Positions 16,393 through 22,803 of a stretch of DNA of 24,853 bases are shown here, one piece after another; within the stretch, counting starts at the first letter, position 1, and each line of letters begins with the position of its first letter. The position numbers were made by a program, and so were the translations under genes. The notes under the pieces are model-generated. The model had not been told where the DNA came from. It worked only from the letters and a program-made list of their open reading frames with translations, and searched no databases. Source of the stretch: JBOFMT01 sp051658525. GTDB lineage: Bacteria > Bacillota_I > Bacilli_A > Erysipelotrichales > Erysipelotrichaceae. Location: positions 1 through 24,853 of the forward strand of contig JBOFMT010000101.1 of assembly GCA_051658525.1 (NCBI GenBank), read 5' to 3'.

Positions 16393-16828
16393 GTAAGATC
16401 TCATCTTGCAGGGGAAACATAATTGCTTCCTCTTCTGCACTCATATGGTCGTAACCGAGTAAATGCAATAATCCATGCGCAAACAAAAAACAAGTTTCAC
16501 GGTGTAGTGAATGTCCATAGTCCGCAGCTTGACGTACAACGGCTTCAATATTGATGAAAATATCACCAAGTTCTTCTTCTCCATCCATCATCTCGTAAGC
16601 ATCTTCACTATCTTTTAATGCAAAGCTGATAACATCTGTTGGTTTCGCAATATTGCGATAGGTTTGATTGATTTCAAATATTTGTGCGTCATCCACAAAA
16701 ATAACACTCAAACAAGCATCGTTGTTTACTTTTAAGTGTGTGCTTGCCTGTGTAGAAATTGCTTCAAACAAACTAGCATAAGCTTCCCAACTTGCTTCTT
16801 TGGTATTGTTAACAATATTAATCTCCAT
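16364..16828 (-). CDS. ybeY: endoribonuclease YbeY (rRNA maturation factor)
   Basis: YbeY is a zinc-dependent endoribonuclease needed for 16S rRNA 3'-end maturation and 70S ribosome quality control. The signature HGLLHLLGYDH (118-128) supplies the three zinc-binding histidines (118, 122, 128). DVISFAL and a stretch containing ELGDIFIN upstream match the family core. The length of 154 residues is normal. GAGGTGAAG lies a few bases before the ATG. It starts 11 bases after the C39-like gene and overlaps dgkA. Confidence 0.95.
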   Translation of the reverse strand: MEINIVNNTKEASWEAYASLFEAISTQASTHLKVNNDACLSVIFVDDAQIFEINQTYRNIAKPTDVISFALKDSEDAYEMMDGEEELGDIFINIEAVVRQAADYGHSLHRETCFLFAHGLLHLLGYDHMSAEEEAIMFPLQDEILHGIADKEVL

Positions 16829-16839
16829 ACTTCACCTCA

Positions 16840-17214
16840 TTATACATTGATTATAGCATATTCTTCCTTGTTTTTCGCAAAGAATACACGCTTTGTCCAA
16901 ACCTTTTCAATCAAACAACAAGGAATCCAAACTTTAGCTTGCAGCCCATTGCCCAAACACACAAAATACCGTGTTTTTTTGACGATAACAACAAAGTGCC
17001 CCTTTCCAAGTGCTAGGTGTGCAATACATGGCAATGTTATATTTGTTTGGGAACACTCCATACCACACAGGGGTAAACTAAGCTGCTCGGCAATGGTTAA
17101 TAATTCGGCCATTGAGAGCGGTTTTGTGGCGCTAGTGACTGGTATTTCTTCCAATCCAACCACAATACCATAGCGTTTCGCTAGGTCCAAAATACAAGCA
17201 ATCCCACAATTCAT
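16840..17214 (-). CDS. small free-standing C39-peptidase-like protein
   Basis: This 124-residue protein resembles an isolated peptidase C39 domain, the module that normally sits at the N-terminus of bacteriocin-exporting ABC transporters and cleaves double-glycine leaders. Seen here are NCGIACILDLAKRYG (candidate nucleophile Cys3), PLSMAELLTIAEQL, LPCIAHL, GKGHFVVIVKK (candidate His73) and a C-terminal WTKRVFFAK. No membrane segment or ATPase domain is attached and no transporter is nearby. The usual oxyanion Gln before the Cys is absent because the protein starts at it, and the usual Asp-Pro after the His reads Gly-Asn, so activity is doubtful. GGAGGTGA before the ATG at 17214 is excellent; a GTG at 17253 is the alternative. 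It is probably co-transcribed with ybeY. Confidence 0.65.
   Translation of the reverse strand: MNCGIACILDLAKRYGIVVGLEEIPVTSATKPLSMAELLTIAEQLSLPLCGMECSQTNITLPCIAHLALGKGHFVVIVKKTRYFVCLGNGLQAKVWIPCCLIEKVWTKRVFFAKNKEEYAIINV
16850..16858 (-). promoter_or_regulatory. possible internal promoter before ybeY
   Basis: On the minus strand TGCTATAAT forms a perfect extended -10 in the last codons of the C39-like gene, about 20 bases before the ybeY ATG. No good -35 is seen. A second TATAAT at 16839-16844 is probably too close to the gene. Confidence 0.4.
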
Positions 17215-17278
17215 CCCTTCACCTCCCCTGTTTTGTAGACTAAAAACACACACTCTCCTGCACTTGGTTCGATGGAAA

Positions 17279-17295
17279 TGTTAAAAGATTGTTAA
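17279..17295 (-). promoter_or_regulatory. candidate PhoP box (two phased hexamers)
   Basis: The minus strand reads TTAACA-N5-TTAACA, two perfect copies of the PhoP hexamer known from Bacillus with its 11-bp phase. The site lies 65 bases before the C39-like gene (minus strand) and 72 bases before the Na+/phosphate symporter (plus strand). The hexamers point toward the former, but the symporter is the more obvious phosphate-regulated gene. No well-placed -10 fits either direction perfectly. A third TGTTAA at 17332-17337 is slightly out of phase. Confidence 0.5.
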
Positions 17296-17340
17296 TTTTG
17301 TATGGTTATTCTAGGTTTTTCTTTTATTTTTTGTTAAAAT

Positions 17341-17346
17341 TATACT
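17341..17346 (+). promoter_or_regulatory. possible -10 of the Na+/phosphate symporter gene
   Basis: TATACT lies 21 bases before the ATG, ahead of AGGAGG. No convincing -35 is present at 16-18 bp, which would suit an activator-dependent promoter. Confidence 0.35.
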
Positions 17347-17367
17347 GGTTTTATTAGGAGGAAATAT

Positions 17368-19023
17368 ATGTTACATATTGCAACAGATACCCTTTCCTGG
17401 ACAAGCATCCAATGGGATTTGATCATTGGTGGATTTGCTTTGTTCTTATTTGGTATCGAATACATGGGCAATGGTTTAAAAAGTATCGCTGGTGATAAAC
17501 TGCGTGACTACATCGATAAATACACAACAAAGCCTTGGATGGCGATTATTATCGGTGCTCTTGTTACGGTGTTCATTCAATCATCAAGTGCGACGACTGC
17601 CATTACCATTGGTTTGGTTCGTGCAGGTTTAATGCGTTTGGATCAAGCAGTCGGCATTATTATGGGGGCGAATATCGGTACAACGGTAACGGCATTCTTG
17701 ATTGGACTTAAAGTCGAGAAGTTTGCTTTATACTTTGTCTTTATCGGAGTTCTCTTCGTTATCTTCTCAAAACGTAAGAAAATGACCTATTTGGGTGAAA
17801 TTATTTTAGGTTTTGGGATCTTATTCTTTGGTTTAAAACTGATGGGAGACGAATTGAAACTCATCGGTAAATTACCTGAATTCAACGATTTCGCAATGCT
17901 GATGGCGCAACAGCCGCTCTTGGGAATGCTGGGTGGTACCCTGATGACGGGGCTCGTCCAGAGTTCGAGTGCCGTGATTGGGATCATTCAAAAATTATAC
18001 GAAAGTGGGGCCATTACCTTGGCCGCTGCCATTCCGTTTGTATTCGGTAGTAACATTGGTACGACCATTACAGCAATCTTTGCCGCTATTGGTGGCTCGC
18101 TTGCAGCAAAACGTGCTGCGGGTGTTCATGTTATGTTCAACGTTGGAGGAACGATTATCTTCTTCTTCTTGATTGGACCGATGGTTAGCCTATTAACATG
18201 GATGTCAGCACAATATGGAATTGAACCAATGTTGCAAATTGCAATTGCACACATTATCTTTAACGTTTCGATTACAATTTTATTCTATCCATTCATCAAA
18301 CAATTGGTAAATATCGTAAAACGTATCTTACCTGGTGAAGAAGCAGAACGTATTGAAGTTAAACTTGATCACATGGATGCTACGATTGCTCAACAACTTC
18401 CAAGTGGAGCACTTGAAGTAAGTAAGCAAGCAACATGTAAAATGGGAGAATTGAGCATTAGTTCTTTACAAGAAGGAAAACAAATGTTTAATACCCAAGC
18501 AAGTAAATACTTGCATTCAGCAAAACAATTCGAAGATATTATCAATTCATTGGATGGAAAAATTACCAGCTATTTAATGAAGATCGCCCAAGAAAACTTA
18601 GGAGATCACGATACCGAACAATTGATTGAAAACTTACAAATTATCAAAAACATTGAACGTATTGGAGATTTAAACATTAACTTGGTTAACTTATTCGATA
18701 TGGTTTATGATGAAAAAGGAAACTTCTCAAAAGAAGCAATGCAAGACATCAACGAAATGTATGACCTTGTTATTGAAATGGTTACCCTAGCTATGGAATT
18801 CTATGATACAAGAACACCTAGCTTACCTGCGGTGATTCAAGATAAAGAAAACTACTTGGATCTATTGGAAGAAAAAGCAAGAAAACGCCACTTCCACCGT
18901 ATGACAACAAACGATTGTGCTATGGGAATTGCGGGAAGTGTCTATGTTGACATCCTTGCAAACTTAGAGCGTATCGGTGATCACTGTTGTAACATTGTTA
19001 AATTAGGTGAACATAACATCTAA
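17368..19023 (+). CDS. Na+/phosphate cotransporter with C-terminal PhoU-like domain
   Basis: This 551-residue protein belongs to the Na/Pi cotransporter II (NptA/YjbB) family. The N-terminal 310 or so residues are membrane-spanning and contain the inverted-repeat signature twice: QSSSA at 71-75 and 198-202, each followed by a glycine-rich stretch (GANIGTT near 100, GSNIGTT near 228). The C-terminal half from about residue 345 is helical and PhoU-like, with conserved NIERIGDLNINLVNL and NLERIGDHCCNIVKL. Bacterial members import or export phosphate and the PhoU part is thought to regulate flux. GGAGG precedes the ATG. Around residues 175-201 local GC rises well above the gene average. Confidence 0.93.
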   Translation: MLHIATDTLSWTSIQWDLIIGGFALFLFGIEYMGNGLKSIAGDKLRDYIDKYTTKPWMAIIIGALVTVFIQSSSATTAITIGLVRAGLMRLDQAVGIIMGANIGTTVTAFLIGLKVEKFALYFVFIGVLFVIFSKRKKMTYLGEIILGFGILFFGLKLMGDELKLIGKLPEFNDFAMLMAQQPLLGMLGGTLMTGLVQSSSAVIGIIQKLYESGAITLAAAIPFVFGSNIGTTITAIFAAIGGSLAAKRAAGVHVMFNVGGTIIFFFLIGPMVSLLTWMSAQYGIEPMLQIAIAHIIFNVSITILFYPFIKQLVNIVKRILPGEEAERIEVKLDHMDATIAQQLPSGALEVSKQATCKMGELSISSLQEGKQMFNTQASKYLHSAKQFEDIINSLDGKITSYLMKIAQENLGDHDTEQLIENLQIIKNIERIGDLNINLVNLFDMVYDEKGNFSKEAMQDINEMYDLVIEMVTLAMEFYDTRTPSLPAVIQDKENYLDLLEEKARKRHFHRMTTNDCAMGIAGSVYVDILANLERIGDHCCNIVKLGEHNI

Positions 19024-19028
19024 TCCAC

Positions 19029-19054
19029 AAAACACCCTTCGGGGTGTTTTTTTT
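19029..19054 (+). terminator. intrinsic terminator of the symporter gene
   Basis: AAAACACCC, the loop TTCG and GGGTGTTTT are followed by more T. The C-TTCG-G closing repeats the design seen at the end of ispG. Confidence 0.88.
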
Positions 19055-19055
19055 C

Positions 19056-19190
19056 GCTTGTTAGCCCCGCTGTTTACTCCTTCGATTGACCACTGCGTGT
19101 AACAAGCTATTTTATCACTCACTAGCTGCAAGCCTTCACCATCCTTGTTGCTCCTATCCATACTATATTCAAGAAGCAACCAAAGCTAAG
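19056..19190. repeat. structured non-coding stretch, possible interspersed repeat
   Basis: No gene is seen. Nested inverted repeats are present: GCTTGTTA (19056-19063) with TAACAAGC (19100-19107), AGCTA (19105-19109) with TAGCT (19123-19127), and GTTGCT (19147-19152) with AGCAAC (19175-19180). The first two pairs overlap, so they are alternatives. The segment 19123-19170 shows weak ordered similarity to 8-50. It may be an interspersed repeat, an untranslated structured RNA or chance. Confidence 0.3.
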
Positions 19191-19212
19191 AAAAAAACAA
19201 CCCGAGGGTTGT
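19191..19212 (-). terminator. intrinsic terminator of the pst-phoU operon
   Basis: On the minus strand ACAACC, a 4-base loop and GGTTGT are followed by a run of T (19191-19196). It starts 1 base after the phoU stop codon. Confidence 0.8.
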
Positions 19213-19213
19213 C

Positions 19214-19858
19214 TTATCCAAATTCGTAATGTTGACCTTTGTTTAGGTAAATAACTTGTTCGCAAATGTTTAACGTATGATCTCCACTGCGTTCCATATT
19301 ACGTAATACTTTTGTCACATACAATGCCTTTGCAAATGGTACATCGTGTTGGTCGTTCATACGTCCAATCAAATCACTCACCATTTTATCGATGACACGG
19401 TCGGTTTTTCCGATTTCAAACGCTTTGTCAGCATCACGGTGTTCGTAAGCTACAAATGTTTCTGCAATCATCACTTTAAAGTGTTTGCTCATTTGAATAA
19501 AGCTTTCATTTACAAGGGCATCATCCAGGAAAGTTTTATCTGTTTTAATTAAAATCGAAGCAATATTCTTTGCGTAATCTCCGATACGTTCTAGTTCTGT
19601 TGCAATTTTAAAGCTTGCAACAATACGACGAAGATCACCAGCAACTGGTTGCATCAAAGCAATCGCATATGTTGCTTGATCGTTGATTTCGATTTCCAAA
19701 TTATTTACATATGCATCATCTTCAATAATTGATAGGGCGATTTCCGCATCAAATGTTTCAAACAATCCTTCTACTTTTTCGTGCATCGCAAAGATTTTGC
19801 GGTACATTTTCATTAACGTATAATCCAAACTGTCGAGTGTTACATCTAACTTTGTCAT
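19214..19858 (-). CDS. phoU: phosphate uptake regulator PhoU
   Basis: PhoU is a cytoplasmic helical-bundle protein that, with the Pst transporter, restrains the PhoR-PhoP signalling system and phosphate uptake when phosphate is plentiful. The 214-residue protein contains two PhoU repeats: residues 60-100 with AGDLRRIVASFKIATELERI then GDYAKNIA, and the C-terminal ALYVTKVLRNMERSGDHTLN. The metal-binding-type E/DxxxD patterns typical of the fold can be read. AGGAGAA overlaps the pstB stop (TAG), with the ATG 10 bases after it, so it is the last gene of the pst operon. A second PhoU-like domain is fused to the nearby symporter. Confidence 0.95.
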   Translation of the reverse strand: MTKLDVTLDSLDYTLMKMYRKIFAMHEKVEGLFETFDAEIALSIIEDDAYVNNLEIEINDQATYAIALMQPVAGDLRRIVASFKIATELERIGDYAKNIASILIKTDKTFLDDALVNESFIQMSKHFKVMIAETFVAYEHRDADKAFEIGKTDRVIDKMVSDLIGRMNDQHDVPFAKALYVTKVLRNMERSGDHTLNICEQVIYLNKGQHYEFG

Positions 19859-19867
19859 AAGGTTCTC

Positions 19868-20623
19868 CTATCCGAAACGTCCGGTAATATAGTCTTCTGT
19901 ACGCTTATCCGTTGGGTTTGAGAACATTTGTGTTGTTTTCTCAAATTCCACAACTTCTCCCAACAAGAAGAATGCAGTTTCATCTGAAATACGAGATGCT
20001 TGTTGCATCGAGTGGGTAACAATTAAAATTGTAAATTTTTCTTTCAATTCATCAATTAATTCTTCAATTTTAGCAGTAGCAATTGGATCAAGAGCACTTG
20101 TAGGCTCATCCATAAGAATAACTTCTGGTTTCATCGCAATCGCACGTGCAATACACAAACGTTGTTGTTGTCCACCAGATAATCCCAATGCACTTTTATG
20201 AAGACGATCTTTTACTTCATCCCAAAGGGCTGCTCCACGAAGTGATTCTTCTACGATAGCATCCAATACTTTTTTGTCTTTGATCCCTTGGCATTTAACT
20301 CCATATACTACATTTTCATAAATACTCATTGGAAATGGATTTGGTTTTTGGAATACCATTCCAACCTTTTTACGCAAATCGATTACATCATAATTGGCTT
20401 CCAAAATATTTTGTTCATCCAATACGATTTCACCAGTCATTTTTACCGTATCGATTAAATCATTCATACGGTTTAAGCTACGTAGGAATGTTGATTTCCC
20501 ACATCCACTTGGTCCAATCAATGCTGTTACTTTGTTCTTTTTAAATTCTAAATTGATATTTTTCAGTGCTTGGAAGTCACCATAGTATAAGTTGAAATCT
20601 TTTACTGTAAATACTGTTTCCAT
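19868..20623 (-). CDS. pstB: phosphate ABC transporter ATP-binding protein
   Basis: PstB is the ATPase of the high-affinity phosphate importer. Walker A GPSGCGKST (37-45), the signature LSGGQQQRL (from 148), Walker B VILMDEP (168-174) and switch His204 (VTHS) are all intact. KPNPFPMSIYENVVYG, typical of PstB, follows the Q-loop. The 251-residue length is normal. The ATG lies one base after the pstA stop. Only one pstB copy is present, unlike Bacillus subtilis with two. Confidence 0.97.
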   Translation of the reverse strand: METVFTVKDFNLYYGDFQALKNINLEFKKNKVTALIGPSGCGKSTFLRSLNRMNDLIDTVKMTGEIVLDEQNILEANYDVIDLRKKVGMVFQKPNPFPMSIYENVVYGVKCQGIKDKKVLDAIVEESLRGAALWDEVKDRLHKSALGLSGGQQQRLCIARAIAMKPEVILMDEPTSALDPIATAKIEELIDELKEKFTILIVTHSMQQASRISDETAFFLLGEVVEFEKTTQMFSNPTDKRTEDYITGRFG

Positions 20624-20624
20624 A

Positions 20625-21452
20625 TTAACCTACTTTCTTTTGCAATTGTGCTGCAATGAATTTGGTCAGCAAGTTGAGACCAATGATAACAAGAATCAAA
20701 ACAAGTGCGGTAGCATAAGCTTGATTCAAAGCTTCCTGCCCTACCCCTTCACTTACTAAGTAGTATAAGTGTGTGGTAAGTGTACGAGAACTTGACATAA
20801 TGCTCTTAGGTATTTTATACACCATACCAGCTGTTAAAATCAAGGGTGCAGATTCACTAATAATACGACTCATCCCTAAAATTACCGAAGTAATAATCCC
20901 AGAAATAGAATATGGTAGGATAACTTTAAAGATGGTTTGTACTTTGCTAGCACCAAGTGCTAATGATCCTTCTTTCATTTCTTTCGGTACAGTTTTTAAA
21001 GTTTCTTCAACCGTACGAATGATAACGGGTAAGATCATAATGGATAAGGTTAATGCCCCAGAAAGAATTGAGTATCCAAATCCAATCATCGTAACAAACA
21101 AGCTAAATCCAAATAATCCATAAACGATACTTGGAATACTAACAAGTGCATCGATTGCAAAACGAACAGCATTGGTAAATGGTGTATCCTTTGCATATTC
21201 ATTTAGGTATAAACTAGTAAACAAGGCTACTGGTGTTGAAATCACCAATGTTAAGACAACCGTATATACCGTTCCTAAAATCATTGGGAAAATCCCACCT
21301 TGCGTATACGTATTGCTTAAGAAATTCCAATCGATGAAGGAAATCCCCTTTACAACAACAAATCCAATAATAAATACCAAGACCGCGATGGTAAAGAAAG
21401 CGGAAGCTAAGATCAAGGCATAGACAATGCGATCTTTTAATTTTTGTGACAT
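20625..21452 (-). CDS. pstA: phosphate ABC transporter permease PstA
   Basis: A 275-residue inner-membrane permease with about six membrane segments. The ABC-permease EAA loop is recognisable as KEGSLALGASKVQTIFKVIL, and DALVSIPSIVYGLFG precedes it, as usual in PstA. It pairs with PstC to form the phosphate channel. The ATG lies 3 bases after the pstC stop and follows AAAGGTGG, so expression is tightly coupled. It is distinguished from PstC by gene order and by its shorter N-terminus. Confidence 0.95.
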   Translation of the reverse strand: MSQKLKDRIVYALILASAFFTIAVLVFIIGFVVVKGISFIDWNFLSNTYTQGGIFPMILGTVYTVVLTLVISTPVALFTSLYLNEYAKDTPFTNAVRFAIDALVSIPSIVYGLFGFSLFVTMIGFGYSILSGALTLSIMILPVIIRTVEETLKTVPKEMKEGSLALGASKVQTIFKVILPYSISGIITSVILGMSRIISESAPLILTAGMVYKIPKSIMSSSRTLTTHLYYLVSEGVGQEALNQAYATALVLILVIIGLNLLTKFIAAQLQKKVG

Positions 21453-21455
21453 TGG

Positions 21456-22343
21456 TTATACCACCTTTCTCTTATTAATACGAAGAATGGCTAAGTTTAG
21501 TAAACTTACGAAAATAAAGAGGACAACACCAGTTGCAAACAAAGCATTTTGGTGTAAGCCTGCAGCGTAATCCAATTCGAGTACAATGTTTCCAGTTAAG
21601 GTACGTACTCCATTTAAAAACGCTTCGCTAATTGGATTTAACACTGGCATTCTTGTCGCATTACCCGCAACAAGAATAACGGCCATCGTTTCCCCTAACG
21701 CACGCCCCAACCCCAATAAGAAGCTGGTGATAATTCCACTTTTTGCACTTGGAATAATCGCTTTGAAAATCGTCTGGATTTTAGTAGCACCTAATGCTAG
21801 TGATCCTTCTTTGATTTCCTTCGGTACTTGTTTCATACTTTGTGCCGATAATACTACAACGGTTGGAATGATCATAATCGTTAAGATCATCGATGCTGTT
21901 AATAACGTAGAACCAGAACGTAAGTCAAAGATTTTTTGAACCCAAGGTACGACTACGACAAGTCCGATAAATCCATAGACAATACTTGGAATCGCAGCTA
22001 GAATATCAACAAATGTCAAAACGATAGCTCCTACTTTTTTTGGTGCGATTTCCGCAATAAATACAGCTGTTAACAATCCAATCGGAATCCCAAACAACAC
22101 AGCTGTTAGTGTTGATAAAATACTAGCTACCACAAATGGTAGGATACCGAAAATATTATTGGAAGGGTTCCATGTTTGTCCAAATAAGAAATCAAAGAAA
22201 TTAACCTCTTTAAACAATGGTAACGCTCTTACAAATGTGAAAAATATAATGGAAAACAATGCGATAATTGAAATACTCGTAAATGCAATTGTTAAGATTT
22301 TAAACAATTGATCTCCACGGTTTTTTTGAGCAGAAGTTTTCAT
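21456..22343 (-). CDS. pstC: phosphate ABC transporter permease PstC
   Basis: A 295-residue inner-membrane permease with about six membrane segments. An N-terminal helix precedes LPLFKEVNFFDFLFGQTWNP, typical of PstC, and the EAA loop reads KEGSLALGATKIQTIFKAII. It forms a heterodimer with PstA. GGGAGGT lies about 6 bases before the ATG. It is the first gene of the pstCAB-phoU transcript, and its promoter has three phased PhoP-like hexamers. The usual upstream neighbour pstS is more than 2 kb away, beyond two genes on the other strand. Confidence 0.95.
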   Translation of the reverse strand: MKTSAQKNRGDQLFKILTIAFTSISIIALFSIIFFTFVRALPLFKEVNFFDFLFGQTWNPSNNIFGILPFVVASILSTLTAVLFGIPIGLLTAVFIAEIAPKKVGAIVLTFVDILAAIPSIVYGFIGLVVVVPWVQKIFDLRSGSTLLTASMILTIMIIPTVVVLSAQSMKQVPKEIKEGSLALGATKIQTIFKAIIPSAKSGIITSFLLGLGRALGETMAVILVAGNATRMPVLNPISEAFLNGVRTLTGNIVLELDYAAGLHQNALFATGVVLFIFVSLLNLAILRINKRKVV

Positions 22344-22367
22344 AATCTACCTCCCTAATCTAGATAT

Positions 22368-22373
22368 ATTATA
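22368..22373 (-). promoter_or_regulatory. -10 box of the pstC promoter
   Basis: The minus strand reads TATAAT, 25 bases before the pstC ATG. At 17 bp upstream the -35 would be ACCGTT, a poor match, as expected for a promoter that needs an activator. Confidence 0.65.
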
Positions 22374-22393
22374 GTGTTTTCGTATGAACCAAC

Positions 22394-22421
22394 GGTTAAT
22401 ACAGTGTTAATTTATTGTTAA
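22394..22421 (-). promoter_or_regulatory. PhoP box upstream of pstC (three phased hexamers)
   Basis: On the minus strand TTAACA (22416-22421), TTAACA (22405-22410) and TTAACC (22394-22399) are each separated by 5 bp, an exact 11-bp phase. They cover about -33 to -60 of the predicted pstC promoter, which is the geometry of PhoP-activated promoters in Bacillus. The nearest hexamer is 20 bp from the -10 box. A weak fourth hexamer may lie at 22427-22432. Confidence 0.72.
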
Positions 22422-22488
22422 CAAAATTTAGAAATATGAATTTTTAATGGGTAATGCTACCATGCTAGTTAGTTAATATTCACACAAA

Positions 22489-22516
22489 TTGCATTTTTTA
22501 GAATCTATTCTATAAT
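22489..22516 (+). promoter_or_regulatory. promoter of the phasin-like/UbiB gene pair
   Basis: TTGCAT (22489-22494) and a perfect TATAAT (22511-22516) are 16 bp apart, 22 bases before the ATG at 22539. The PhoP box of pstC lies about 70 bp upstream in the divergent direction. Confidence 0.55.
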
Positions 22517-22538
22517 CAAAGTAGAACAGGAGGACTTT

Positions 22539-22790
22539 ATGGACACTTTACTTAAAAAATTATTATATGCAGGTGTAGGAAGCGTTGCTTATGGTTATGA
22601 ACTTGGAAGAGACCTTATTGATGAAATGGTAAAAAAAGGTGAATTAACCTTACAACAAGGTCAAAACTTAAACGATGAATTACAACAAACGTTAAGTAAA
22701 ATCAATCTTGACCTAAGTGGAGAAATGAACCGACGCATCGATGCCTTGGAAGCACGTATTGCTAAACTAGAACAAGCTGACAAAGAGTAG
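22539..22790 (+). CDS. small phasin-like protein
   Basis: An 83-residue, strongly charged, largely helical protein. The N-terminal part (LLKKLLYAGVGSVAYGYELG) is mildly hydrophobic; residues 55-80 form a likely coiled coil (DLSGEMNRRIDALEARIAKL). This resembles the short phasin-like proteins (COG3937 type, by recall) often found before ABC1/UbiB kinase genes. In polyhydroxyalkanoate producers phasins coat granules, but no PHA gene is visible here, so that role should not be assumed. AGGAGG lies 5 bases before the ATG. The stop is 13 bases before the kinase gene, so the two are surely one operon. Confidence 0.7.
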   Translation: MDTLLKKLLYAGVGSVAYGYELGRDLIDEMVKKGELTLQQGQNLNDELQQTLSKINLDLSGEMNRRIDALEARIAKLEQADKE

Positions 22791-22803
22791 AAAGGAAGGG
22801 GTT

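Noticed and set aside
16736..17173. Plus-strand open frame opposite ybeY and the C39-like gene
   Set aside because: It spans two minus-strand genes, one with a clear YbeY metal site, and lacks a ribosome binding site and recognisable features.
17215..17253. Longer C39-like protein from GTG at 17253 that would include a Gln before the Cys
   Set aside because: The extra frame translates the ribosome binding site itself, the Gln-to-Cys distance is nine rather than about six, and GTG lies almost directly on its own AGGAG. Not fully excluded.
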